Below are positions 37,558 through 46,229 of a DNA stretch of 64,000 nucleotides, piece after piece. This stretch comes from Bacillus pseudomycoides (lineage in GTDB: Bacteria; Bacillota; Bacilli; Bacillales; Bacillaceae_G), in the NCBI RefSeq assembly GCF_002551005.1, contig NZ_NVOY01000029.1, positions 86,264 to 150,263 of the forward strand. Reading direction: 5' to 3'. The notes below the pieces were generated by a model. That model saw nothing but the letters and a program-made list of their open reading frames with translations, was not told the origin of the DNA and ran no database searches. A program made the position numbers and the translations under genes. Numbering within the stretch: the first letter of the stretch is position 1; each line of letters starts with the position of its first letter.

Positions 37558-38328
37558 ATGGAAGATATAAACTTATACACACTAGTTTTTTTAGTACTCT
37601 CAGGTTTTTTAGCTGCATTCATCGATTCAGTAGTTGGAGAAGGCGGGTTAATTTCTATTCCGGCCTTACTGTTTACAGGATTACCACCTTCAACTGCAAT
37701 TGCTACGAATAAATTAGCAAGTTCAATGGGAGCTTTAACAAGTACTATATCGTTTATTAAATCAGGAAAAGTAAATTTTCGACTTGTATCTAAATTATTT
37801 CCTTTGACTGTTCTTGGTTCTTTTTTAGGGGCATATGTGGTAAAACACATTTCCTCACAAGTATTAAAACCGTTAATGCTCGTATTATTAATTACAGTTG
37901 CTATCTATACCATTTTAAAAAAGGATTGGGGGAAAGATTCTAAATATAAAGGAATGAACTGGAAAAAAGGGGCAATTTTTTCAGTAACAGTATTTATGAT
38001 TGGATTTTATGATGGATTCTTTGGAGCTGGCACTGGTTCATTTTTACTATTTTCTTTTTTAATAATTGGATTTGATTTTATTCAGTCAGCCGGCAATGCA
38101 AAGGTTCTTAATTTTGGTAGTAATATAGCCGCTCTCATCATGTTTTTATACTTAGATGTCGTGAATTTTTCATATGGAATTCCGATGGGGATTGCTATGA
38201 TTTTTGGAGCTTTTGTAGGTTCAAACTTTGCAATTAAAAAAGGTGTCTCGTATGTGAGAATACTGTTTATTGTAGTTACGCTTTTATTAATTGGAAAAAA
38301 CGTCTTAGATTATCTACATATTATTTAA
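37558..38328 (+). CDS. TauE/SafE family sulfite/sulfonate exporter
   Basis: 256 residues with eight or so hydrophobic segments. The pseudo-repeated signatures are visible: LSGFLAAFIDSVVGEGGLIS then IPALLFTGLPPSTAIATNKL in the first half and GFYDGFFGAGTGSFLLFSFL in the second, as in TauE/SafE proteins. They export sulfite, sulfoacetate or similar small anions. GGGGTAG precedes the ATG. Divergent TrmB-type gene is a plausible regulator. Confidence 0.9.
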   Translation: MEDINLYTLVFLVLSGFLAAFIDSVVGEGGLISIPALLFTGLPPSTAIATNKLASSMGALTSTISFIKSGKVNFRLVSKLFPLTVLGSFLGAYVVKHISSQVLKPLMLVLLITVAIYTILKKDWGKDSKYKGMNWKKGAIFSVTVFMIGFYDGFFGAGTGSFLLFSFLIIGFDFIQSAGNAKVLNFGSNIAALIMFLYLDVVNFSYGIPMGIAMIFGAFVGSNFAIKKGVSYVRILFIVVTLLLIGKNVLDYLHII

Positions 38329-38366
38329 TTTATCCAACAAGATCACTCCCACTGACTCATACAAAA

Positions 38367-38401
38367 TAAAATAACCAATCCTAAATAGGTTTGGTTATTT
38401 T
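38367..38401. terminator. Bidirectional terminator
   Basis: AAAATAACCAA-type left arm and TTGGTTATTTT right arm between convergent tauE-type and yvzF-type genes; overlaps the latter's stop. Confidence 0.75.
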
Positions 38402-38580
38402 CGTTCTTCTTTTTGCTTATATGTGAGATATGCTAAAACACTCTTACTATTTGTATACTTCGGATTATTTCCTTTTCGCGGTTCACGTGAATATGTTCTT
38501 TCATATCCAGGTACCTCAGGCATATCTTTTAAAAATTGCATAACTTCGGTTTCTGTTCCTTCAATACGTACACGAATCAT
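38395..38580 (-). CDS. YvzF family protein (DUF3970)
   Basis: 61 residues, basic. MIRVRIEGTETEVMQFLKDM at the start and SREPRKGNNPKYTNSKSVLA are characteristic of YvzF/DUF3970, a small family of unknown function in Bacillus. GGGAGCA precedes the ATG. Confidence 0.8.
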   Translation of the reverse strand: MIRVRIEGTETEVMQFLKDMPEVPGYERTYSREPRKGNNPKYTNSKSVLAYLTYKQKEERK

Positions 38581-38652
38581 TGTTATTGCTCCCTGCTAAA
38601 TATTTTCTACTCTATCAAGTATATCGATTACTATGAATCTCACAAGTATGAA

Positions 38653-39444
38653 TTAACGTTTTAAAGTGGATGATTTTCTAGCAACAAACAATGTCATTTC
38701 TGTATGAAAAGAATGTACTTCATTATTTTCGATTGTGATATAAAACCATTCTTGTATTTCTTGAGAAGCTTTTATCATATATTGTGTTAATTCAGCTCTT
38801 TCATTTTCTGGAACACCCATCATATCACACCACCACTCAAACTGAAATTCTTTATCAAAAGTAGTATACGATTGCACCTGTAAACCATTTCGTTCTAATA
38901 AAGATATCCATTCTGTCTTTTTATAAGTGCGGTGATGACTTGGATCACGTTTCTTTTCTAAAAAATTATAAAAAACATCGTATTCTTCAAGTTCTGGAGC
39001 AACATTATCTACAAGAAGGAAGAGTCCATCTCTCTCTAATGTTCGGTGTACCTCTGCAACAAACTCCTTAATATCTGTAAAATGATGCGCAGCAATGCGG
39101 CATGTAATTGTATCAAACGATTCATTCGGAAATGGTAACTTTTCTGCATTTCCTTGGACAAACGAAACATTAAAATGCCCATTTGAACGAATAAATTGTT
39201 CCGCTTTCTGTAACATGTTCTCCGTTAAGTCAAATGCAACAACATCTTGAAATAAAGCTGCTAATGCATTCGCAACGTGACCTCCGCCCGTCGCAATATC
39301 AAGAAGCCGATTATTCTTTTTGCCACGAACTACTTCAATAACGCTGTGTAAATCCTTTCCCTTTGCATGGATCTGACTCGTTACATATTTCGCAGCATTT
39401 TGACCAAATTGATTCACAATTAACTCTTCCTTATTCACTTCCAT
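38653..39444 (-). CDS. Class I SAM-dependent methyltransferase (UbiE-like)
   Basis: 263 residues. Motif I RLLDIATGGGHVANALA, acidic loop VVAFDLTENMLQKAE, and motif SFDTITCRIAAHHFTDIKEF then LFLLVDNVAPE are all present, closest to the UbiE/YcgJ type. Methyl acceptor unknown. AAAGGAG sits four bases before the ATG. Lies 90 bases downstream of the DUF418 gene, so it may be in the TetR operon or independent. Confidence 0.88.
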   Translation of the reverse strand: MEVNKEELIVNQFGQNAAKYVTSQIHAKGKDLHSVIEVVRGKKNNRLLDIATGGGHVANALAALFQDVVAFDLTENMLQKAEQFIRSNGHFNVSFVQGNAEKLPFPNESFDTITCRIAAHHFTDIKEFVAEVHRTLERDGLFLLVDNVAPELEEYDVFYNFLEKKRDPSHHRTYKKTEWISLLERNGLQVQSYTTFDKEFQFEWWCDMMGVPENERAELTQYMIKASQEIQEWFYITIENNEVHSFHTEMTLFVARKSSTLKR

Positions 39445-39533
39445 CCACTCCTTTCATTACCTTTTCCTTCAAAAGTTACTAAATTCCTGTTTGTATCCAT
39501 TTTTGAATAGAAAATATCTCATATTCCTAATTA

Positions 39534-40613
39534 TTAATCAGTATATTTTCTCATTAGTAACTCGATTGGTCCTCTTGTAAGACGGGATCGCCAAATATAG
39601 GACAGAACAATTGCACTTACAAAGAAGAGAATAGAACACATGAGCGAAATATTTAGAGATTGATTTTCCAACATATTTACAGCTACTAAACCAAATAAAA
39701 AGAGTACGTGACCAATATAATGTGTTAATGCCATTTGTCCTGTTAGAATAAGAGATTTTGTAATTATATTTTTAGTGAAAATTTCTGTGAAATATATACA
39801 TAAGATGATAACAATAACAGCTGTACTTGAACTTGATAAAATATAAAATACATTTGGGGGCATAGGCTTTGTGGAAAAAATATATTTTGCAATGTCTCCG
39901 CCTATATAGGGACTTATTGTTTTAATAAGAAAAAATGAAAGACTTTCTAATACAATAAACGAAACAGAAGAATACCATAATAATTTTTTTCTACTATCAT
40001 TTCGCGTAAAATCTAGCCTTCCTAACCACATACCGAGTAGTAAGAAGCATAGCCAAGGAAAAATAGGATGAAATCCATTGAATAAGAGATTACGCCAAAA
40101 ACCTTCTATTGTCCAAAATGTTGAGTACTCATGGAAAGATGTATCCCAGCCTTTCGTATAATCAAATATAAGTTGGGAAATTTGGGCTGTAGTTAAAATT
40201 ACGATGAAAGAATAGAGAAGAGTACGGTTTGATGCGACAATATAAAAAGAAGATAGAAACATATAAAATGCATAATAGTGTAATATATCAGCATTCCAGC
40301 CAATTATATATAAGAAAATTCCCAGAATTAATAGAAAGAACGCTCTCCTCCAAATTGTATGTTTATTCTTTTTGATAAGAATATGGTCTTTCGTTACACG
40401 TGCTTTTTTGGTCATAAGAGAGATTCCAATCCCAGCTAAAATTACAAATATTGCAGAAGCCCTTCCTTCAAAAAGGCCTGTGAAATGAATGATCCACGCT
40501 CCCCCTTTACCATCGGCTCCCATTGCCAGTTTATAATTCACAATGACCATTCCGAATATCGCGAGTGCTCTAGCGAAATCGAAACCTGTTACTCTTTTTG
40601 ATTTTTCAACCAT
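39534..40613 (-). CDS. DUF418 family membrane protein
   Basis: 359 residues from the ATG at 40613, behind AAGGGGAG; the open frame starts 45 bases earlier, within the TetR gene. About ten hydrophobic segments. GFDFARALAIFGMVIVNYKL at the start and the closing SRLTRGPIELLMRKYTD are typical of DUF418/DUF1624 acyltransferase-like membrane proteins. Transport or membrane acylation is suspected for the family. Directly after tetR (14 bases), so likely its regulated partner. Confidence 0.82.
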   Translation of the reverse strand: MVEKSKRVTGFDFARALAIFGMVIVNYKLAMGADGKGGAWIIHFTGLFEGRASAIFVILAGIGISLMTKKARVTKDHILIKKNKHTIWRRAFFLLILGIFLYIIGWNADILHYYAFYMFLSSFYIVASNRTLLYSFIVILTTAQISQLIFDYTKGWDTSFHEYSTFWTIEGFWRNLLFNGFHPIFPWLCFLLLGMWLGRLDFTRNDSRKKLLWYSSVSFIVLESLSFFLIKTISPYIGGDIAKYIFSTKPMPPNVFYILSSSSTAVIVIILCIYFTEIFTKNIITKSLILTGQMALTHYIGHVLFLFGLVAVNMLENQSLNISLMCSILFFVSAIVLSYIWRSRLTRGPIELLMRKYTD

Positions 40614-40627
40614 TGTATTACTCCCCT

Positions 40628-41191
40628 TTATAAAATACTCTTTACAGTTAACCTCCAAATTTCTTCTGCATGGAGATTAATTGGACTTCCCATATATTTA
40701 TCTAGCCCTTCGACAACTAAAGTGAGTAATTGTGCCTTCGCTTCAATTTTTTCGTTTTTTAAGACTCCTAATTCAACTCCCATGTGTAAAATTCTAATAA
40801 ATCCTTCTAAATATTCCTCTAATACTTCCTGTAACCAGTTTTCATACTTTTCTTCGCGCATGCTCAACACAACAAATTCATTTAATATCTTGGAGTAATA
40901 AACGTCTTTTTCTTGGACTTGTATCATATGAATCCCGTCATGAATTAGTTGCGTTTCAAAATTTTCTTTGTTATATTTGTTCATTGAAAAAAATCTAGAG
41001 AAATTAATTTCTTTTACAATTACTTTAAACAATTCTTTAATTAATTCTTCCTTTGAAGAAAAGTAATAATAAATAGCAGGTTTAGTCACCCCCACTTCTT
41101 TTGCAATCATAGATAAACTGGTTTTTTCAAATCCATTTTCGGCAAATAGTATATAAGCTGTTTCTAATATTTGTTCGTATTTAGTTGACAT
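40628..41191 (-). CDS. TetR family transcriptional regulator
   Basis: 187 residues from the ATG at 41191 (AAGGAG upstream). Helix-turn-helix: ILFAENGFEKTSLSMIAKEV then GVTKPAIYYYFSSKEELIKE, a textbook TetR N-terminus. The C-terminal ligand domain is unremarkable. Its own promoter region holds a large inverted repeat at 41204-41239, whose edge includes the ribosome binding site. Co-transcribed with the DUF418 gene. Confidence 0.92.
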   Translation of the reverse strand: MSTKYEQILETAYILFAENGFEKTSLSMIAKEVGVTKPAIYYYFSSKEELIKELFKVIVKEINFSRFFSMNKYNKENFETQLIHDGIHMIQVQEKDVYYSKILNEFVVLSMREEKYENWLQEVLEEYLEGFIRILHMGVELGVLKNEKIEAKAQLLTLVVEGLDKYMGSPINLHAEEIWRLTVKSIL

Positions 41192-41203
41192 GAGGTACAC
41201 TCT

Positions 41204-41239
41204 CCTTTTTATTTACTTACCAGTAAGTAAATAAAAAGG
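41204..41239. promoter_or_regulatory. TetR-type operator, 17-2-17 inverted repeat
   Basis: Perfect arms CCTTTTTATTTACTTAC (41204-41220) and GTAAGTAAATAAAAAGG (41223-41239) around CA. The core TTACTTAC-CA-GTAAGTAA resembles many TetR boxes. The left arm contains the complement of the tetR ribosome binding site (AAAAAGG). Confidence 0.85.
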
Positions 41240-41459
41240 ATATTATTTCCACATTCAATAGACGAAATGACAATTTATTTTCTTCTGAAAAAAAGGTGTA
41301 TATACAACGAAAATAGCTTCTAAGTCAAAAAATTTGAAATTCTTCTTTTAAACCCTTAGTATATACTCTGACTCAAAATATAAAATTATACGATGTAACG
41401 AAAAAAAAGGAGGTTTTATATACGATTTTCACTACAATTAAAGACTGAGAGGTTTTCCT

Positions 41460-42662
41460 ATGTGGCGTAATAAAAATGTATGGGTCGTTCTCACCGGTGA
41501 ATTTATTGCCGGGGTAGGGTTATGGCTAGGGATTCTAGGTAATTTGGAGTTCATGCAAAAGCATGTTCCATCTGACTTTATGAAATCCATTATTATGTTT
41601 ATTGGTTTATTAGCTGGTGTCCTTGTTGGGCCCATGGCCGGAAGATTTATTGACCAATATTCTAAGAAAAAAGTTCTTTTATATGCAGGGTTAGGCCGTG
41701 TATTAAGTGTTATTTTTATGTTTTTCGCTATTGAGTACGAAAGTATTTCATTTATGATTTTATTTATGATCGCCATTCAAATTTCTGCAGCTTTTTATTT
41801 CCCTGCATTACAATCTGTTATCCCACTTATTGTTCAGGAGCATGAATTATTACAAATGAATGGAATTCATATGAATATCGCAACAATCGCTCGTATTGTC
41901 GGCACCTCACTAGGCGGTCTCCTACTCGTTGTAATGAGTTTGAACTATATGTATGCTTTTTCAATGGCTGCATATGCACTATTATTCTTTGCTACTTTTT
42001 TATTAAACTTTGAAGATACAAAAACAAATATAACAAATGAAAAGAAACGCCAAAATACAAGTTTCATGGAAGTATTTCGCATTTTAAAAGAAATTCCAAT
42101 TGCGTTTCGTGCTTTAATTTTAAGTATTATTCCACTTTTATTTATTGGTGGTTTTAATTTAATGGTTATAAATATTAGTGAAATGCAGCACGATACAACA
42201 ATTAAAGGATTTATTTATACAATTGAAGGTTTATCATTTATGCTTGGTGCGTTTGTCATAAAACGTTTGTCAGAGCACGTTTCTCCATATAAATTACTAT
42301 ATATCTTTTCATTTTGTATTGCTTTTTCTCACTTATCACTCTTTTTCAGTGATATAAAATGGATGACACTTGTATCTTTCGGTATGTTTGGATTTAGTGT
42401 TGGTTGCTTCTTTCCCGTTATGTCAACCATTTTCCAAACGAAAATTGATAAAAGCTACCATGGACGTGTATTCTCATTCCGTAATATGTTTGACCGTGTC
42501 ATGTTCCAAATTGTCTTACTCGGAACTGGTTTTTTCTTAGATACAATTGGATTGCAATATATGGTGCTTATCTTTGGTGTAATTTCTTTATTTATTATTT
42601 TTATTTCAATATTGCAGCAAAAACAATTAAACAAAAACACTTCTCAAACACCAAATATGTAG
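41460..42662 (+). CDS. MFS transporter (MefA-like)
   Basis: 400 residues with 12 hydrophobic segments. The RFIDQYSKKKVLLYAGLGRV loop is the MFS signature, in the form found in MefA/macrolide-efflux-like pumps. GAGAGG precedes the ATG. A second good site AAAAGGAGG occurs 50 bases earlier without a start codon behind it. Divergent from the TetR operon but 220 bases from its operator. Likely drug efflux, substrate unknown. Confidence 0.85.
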   Translation: MWRNKNVWVVLTGEFIAGVGLWLGILGNLEFMQKHVPSDFMKSIIMFIGLLAGVLVGPMAGRFIDQYSKKKVLLYAGLGRVLSVIFMFFAIEYESISFMILFMIAIQISAAFYFPALQSVIPLIVQEHELLQMNGIHMNIATIARIVGTSLGGLLLVVMSLNYMYAFSMAAYALLFFATFLLNFEDTKTNITNEKKRQNTSFMEVFRILKEIPIAFRALILSIIPLLFIGGFNLMVINISEMQHDTTIKGFIYTIEGLSFMLGAFVIKRLSEHVSPYKLLYIFSFCIAFSHLSLFFSDIKWMTLVSFGMFGFSVGCFFPVMSTIFQTKIDKSYHGRVFSFRNMFDRVMFQIVLLGTGFFLDTIGLQYMVLIFGVISLFIIFISILQQKQLNKNTSQTPNM

Positions 42663-42691
42663 GAGCCATCTCATTTTTGAGATGGCTTTCA
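42663..42691 (+). terminator. Terminator of the MFS gene
   Basis: GAGCCATCTC pairs with GAGATGGCTT around a six-base T-rich loop, right at the stop codon. Confidence 0.85.
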
Positions 42692-42696
42692 TTATT

Positions 42697-42824
42697 ATAA
42701 AGTGAAACTTCCATCAGTGGGGGGTCTTCATTCTCCATTGATGGTTAGTTGAATGAATCGGGCGCATGCCAGCAGGTTTACCCTACACTTAGTAAGGAGA
42801 GAGTCTTACTAAGTGTGGGATAAA
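42697..42824 (+). repeat. bcr1-like element with perfect ATAAA flanks
   Basis: Begins ATAAAGTGAAAC at 42697 and ends GGGATAAA at 42824; ATAAA at 42697-42701 and 42820-42824 is a 5-bp direct duplication as expected of bcr1. Interior differs from other copies and carries a stem CACTTAGTAAG / CTTACTAAGTG (about 42786-42815). It overlaps the 3' end of pduL and supplies its stop codon. Confidence 0.7.
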
Positions 42825-43387
42825 ATCAGTTCACCGAAATCTCCTGTCTTTATATTTGCACTGTTTGCTTCATCAGTATCGATATGCATGTCCAATGCAT
42901 ACGTATCCTTCACTCGGATTAATACTTGATTAAAAATCAGTCCTCTATCACCGTTAACTTTCACACTCACATATTGTCCATCACTCACTTGAAACTGCGT
43001 TGCATCTTGTGGCGTCATATGAATGTGCCGTTCGGCGACAATTACTCCTTTATCAATTTGAATTTCATCATTTGGACCAATTAAGGTAATACCAGGTGTC
43101 CCATCAATGTTTCCCGATGAGCGCAGCGGGGCATTTATACCAAGATGACGAGCATCTGTTTTTGAAATCTCGACCTGTGTAAGTTTGCGAACAGGTCCAA
43201 GAATTCGTACTTTCACAATTTCAGATTTCTCTGTTTTGATCGTAACAGTTTCTTCTGCTGCGAATTCTCCTGGCTGAGAAAGCTCTTTTGCTACCGTTAA
43301 CTCATAACCATCTCCAAAAAGCTTTTCTAAATCTTCGTTTGTCACATGAATATGACGATTTGATACACCAATAGGAATTTGCTTCAT
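42809..43387 (-). CDS. pduL: Phosphate propanoyltransferase PduL
   Basis: 192 residues from the ATG at 43387, behind AAAAGGAGA; the open frame begins 81 bases earlier without a site. Two PduL beta-barrel halves each carry zinc-ligand histidines: SNRHIHVTNEDLEKLFG and AERHIHMTPQDATQFQV. EISKTDARHLGINAPLRSSG is diagnostic. It interconverts acyl-CoA and acyl phosphate. No microcompartment shell or pdu/eut genes are present, so it acts alone, probably in acetate/propionate metabolism. The last three residues and stop come from a bcr1-like insertion. Confidence 0.9.
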   Translation of the reverse strand: MKQIPIGVSNRHIHVTNEDLEKLFGDGYELTVAKELSQPGEFAAEETVTIKTEKSEIVKVRILGPVRKLTQVEISKTDARHLGINAPLRSSGNIDGTPGITLIGPNDEIQIDKGVIVAERHIHMTPQDATQFQVSDGQYVSVKVNGDRGLIFNQVLIRVKDTYALDMHIDTDEANSANIKTGDFGELILSHT

Positions 43388-43665
43388 TTTTATTTCTCCT
43401 TTTGTCGATATACACGTTCTAGTATTTCCCCCTTTATAAAAATTAGTTATAAAAATAGCAGCTAACATGTGTACTAAGAGTTTAAGGTTTTTGTATTTGT
43501 TTTTATTAAAAAATATACGGTAAAGGAAATTTTAGTATCAACACTATTTTTACATCTACACAAAAAATGATAAAATAAATTTGTGTATGTTTTCAGAAAA
43601 AAGAAACAATGCGAATAACAAGACAAGTTCTAATAACAAGAATAGTATTTTAGGAGGCGTTATCC

Positions 43666-44859
43666 ATGAATTATAAGCTAGCAAATCGCATGAAAGCATT
43701 TCAATCATCAATTTTTAGTGAACTAGCAACATATAAAAAAAAGAAAATTGCAGAAGGTCATGAAATTATTGATTTAAGCATTGGAAACCCAGATATGCCA
43801 CCTGCTGATATTGTCATAGATACACTAGTAAACGCAGCAAATGAAAAAAAGAATTATGGATATACATTAACAGGTACACAAGAATTTCATGAAGCTGTAA
43901 CAGAATATTATGAAATGAATCACCAAGTTACTTTAAACGTTGATAATGAAGTTTTATTATTAATGGGATCGCAAGACGGACTTGTTCATTTACCGATGGT
44001 TTTTGCTGATCCAGACGATATAATTCTTGTTCCAGATCCAGGATACACAGCGTATGCAACAGGACTTGCAATGGCAGGAGCAACTCCGTATTTTATGCCG
44101 TTAAAAAAAGAAAATCATTTTCTTCCTGATTTACATACGATTCCAACACAAATTGCTCAAAAAGCAAAAATGATGATTTTAAACTTCCCTGGTAATCCTG
44201 TACCAGCAATGGCAACGAAGTCATTTTTTACTGATGTGATTGCCTTTGCAAAAAAGCACAACATTATTGTCGTTCACGACTTTGCTTACTCTGAATTTTA
44301 TTATGATGATCAAAAACCTATTAGTTTTCTATCCATTCCTGGAGCAAAAGACGTTGGCGTAGAAATTAACTCTTTATCTAAAAGTTATAGTTTAGCCGGT
44401 AGTCGTATCGGTTACATAATTGGAAATGAAGAAATTGTCGGAGCGCTTAAGCAATTTAAATCAAACACAGACTACGGAGTCTTTCTTCCCATTCAAAAAG
44501 CAGCAACCGTTGCTTTAAAAGAGGGTGCTACATATTGCGCAGCAAACCGGATAATCTATCAAAAACGAAGAGATACACTTATTAATGGGCTAACAGAAGC
44601 TGGCTGGCATGTTGAAAAGCCACCTGGAAGTATGTTCATATGGGCTGAAATTCCAAAAGGCTATACTTCTTTAGAGTTCGCATATGCATTAATTGATCGT
44701 GCCAATGTCGTTGTTACACCAGGTCATGCATTTGGTCCGCATGGAGAAGGGTTTGTTCGCATTGCTCTTGTACAAAATGAAGAAAAATTAATACAAGTAG
44801 TTAACAACATTAAAAATAGTGACATTTTTTCTAATGAAGGTACTTTAATCAAAAATTAA
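43666..44859 (+). CDS. Class I aminotransferase (LL-DAP/alanine aminotransferase type)
   Basis: 397 residues, fold type I PLP enzyme. GNPDMPPADIVIDTL near the start, YGYTLTGTQEFHEAV, the PDPGYTAYATG segment, and the PLP lysine in EINSLSKSYSLAGSRIGYI (Lys about 235). GSMFIWAEIPKGY and GEGFVRIALV close the fold, with the substrate-binding Arg. Often annotated as LL-diaminopimelate aminotransferase; in Bacillus, which uses the acetylated route, an Ala/aromatic activity is as likely. AGGAGGCG precedes the ATG. Confidence 0.85.
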   Translation: MNYKLANRMKAFQSSIFSELATYKKKKIAEGHEIIDLSIGNPDMPPADIVIDTLVNAANEKKNYGYTLTGTQEFHEAVTEYYEMNHQVTLNVDNEVLLLMGSQDGLVHLPMVFADPDDIILVPDPGYTAYATGLAMAGATPYFMPLKKENHFLPDLHTIPTQIAQKAKMMILNFPGNPVPAMATKSFFTDVIAFAKKHNIIVVHDFAYSEFYYDDQKPISFLSIPGAKDVGVEINSLSKSYSLAGSRIGYIIGNEEIVGALKQFKSNTDYGVFLPIQKAATVALKEGATYCAANRIIYQKRRDTLINGLTEAGWHVEKPPGSMFIWAEIPKGYTSLEFAYALIDRANVVVTPGHAFGPHGEGFVRIALVQNEEKLIQVVNNIKNSDIFSNEGTLIKN

Positions 44860-44872
44860 TTTCGTATTTCGC

Positions 44873-44977
44873 TTTATAATGTGAATACGAAAACACCTCC
44901 ACTTCAAGATTTAGAGAAAAGCAAAGAAGATAAGTTGGAAATGAGGAAAACCCCACTTATGGAAGTTTCACTTTTTA
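44873..44977 (-). repeat. Degenerate bcr1-like element
   Basis: On the minus strand it reads GTGAAACTTCCATAAGTGGG, then CTCTAAATCTTGAAGTGGAG, between TTTTT and TTTAT. Weakly similar to the 42697 and 59876 copies. Identification is tentative. Confidence 0.45.
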
Positions 44978-45023
44978 AAAATGAGAACAGTGATACTTAC
45001 ACTCACTGTTCTTTTCTCTTCTA

Positions 45024-46229
45024 TTAAGATCCTTTTGCTCCATAATCTTTAATGTTTATTTTTACGCTATATTTAATTGGAACTTTACTAAATGTTTGAT
45101 CCCAATCTTTTTTGACCTTTTCCCATACTTTTGGGTTCTTAATTCTTAATCTGTTTCCAAAGCCAGCAACGTCAACCTCATATTCTTTTTGTATCTTTTT
45201 TAATGTGTGATCTACTAGTTGATTCACTTCTTGTATAGCAGCTTTTTCTGCTCTTCTTAGAAATTTATTATTAAAAGGAGTCCCCGAAGTAACCCAGTTT
45301 TCAGATATCCGCCCCTCTGATTCGATATTGACATCAAAAGAAATTTTGTTTCCTTTAACTTGTGGTGTGATCGTGCTTTTCATAGACGCCACCTCATACA
45401 TAATAGGTTGCCCTGTCTCTTTATCAACACCTTTCACTAAACCACCTTTCCCTTTACCCGTTATCCATGTTAAGCCTTCTAATTCTTTTTCAGACAAAAA
45501 ACCACGCAGTTTTTTTGTTTTCCCTTTAATAATAGCAGCTCCCGAAAATTTCACTTCCCCTTTTGCCGATACCACATTTTGCAATAGAAAACTGGATTCT
45601 GATTGCATCTTTCCAGGTAATTTAGCAAGAGGAACAGGAGGTAAAATCCTTGATGTTCTATATTGATTATCTGCAATTCCATAGAGACGAAGTGCCGGAA
45701 TTTCTCCTGGTTCCTTCATTTCTAACGTTTTGCTAGCTCGTCCTTTGCTAATTAACATGAGGCAGCTTGGTCGAATCTCATTATCACGAAGATAAACATC
45801 AAGTATCTTTTTCAAACTATACGTACGCGCAAGATTTGCACTTATAACAATTACTTTTGTATGGTGGAAAATCACGGGGCGATCTCTTCTTAATGAAACT
45901 TCTCGAATCATTTGATGGAGAGAATCACCGGTTTCAGAAACATTCGTATAAGCTTTTTGTTGCGGCGCCCCGCCCTTCCCACCTCCACCAGATGATTGCG
46001 GGTTAACAAATTGATAGGTAGTGGTTATAAGGTTCTTTTTTGGATATCCTCCCCCTTCTTCTTCTAGTGCTTTTTCAACAGTCGACTCCTTGCCCTTATC
46101 AAATGCCAAACCTACTTCAAAACCAAGCTCTTCAATTACATGACTGCTCCAGCATCCTGTAAGAGAAAAAAGGAAAAGTACTAACGGTAAAACTAGGAGG
46201 AATCGTATATTATTAAGATTTTGTTTCAT
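45024..46229 (-). CDS. Spore germination receptor C subunit (Ger(x)C lipoprotein)
   Basis: 401 residues. Signal peptide with lipobox LTGC (Cys about 26), so a lipoprotein at the outer face of the inner spore membrane. RPVIFHHTKVIVISANLART, SCLMLISKGRASKTLEM and the end domain are typical of GerC subunits. An unusual Gly-rich insertion SSGGGGKGGAPQQK follows residue 80. The B gene overlaps its start by 17 bases. GGAGGAAGGG precedes the ATG. Confidence 0.92.
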   Translation of the reverse strand: MKQNLNNIRFLLVLPLVLFLFSLTGCWSSHVIEELGFEVGLAFDKGKESTVEKALEEEGGGYPKKNLITTTYQFVNPQSSGGGGKGGAPQQKAYTNVSETGDSLHQMIREVSLRRDRPVIFHHTKVIVISANLARTYSLKKILDVYLRDNEIRPSCLMLISKGRASKTLEMKEPGEIPALRLYGIADNQYRTSRILPPVPLAKLPGKMQSESSFLLQNVVSAKGEVKFSGAAIIKGKTKKLRGFLSEKELEGLTWITGKGKGGLVKGVDKETGQPIMYEVASMKSTITPQVKGNKISFDVNIESEGRISENWVTSGTPFNNKFLRRAEKAAIQEVNQLVDHTLKKIQKEYEVDVAGFGNRLRIKNPKVWEKVKKDWDQTFSKVPIKYSVKINIKDYGAKGS

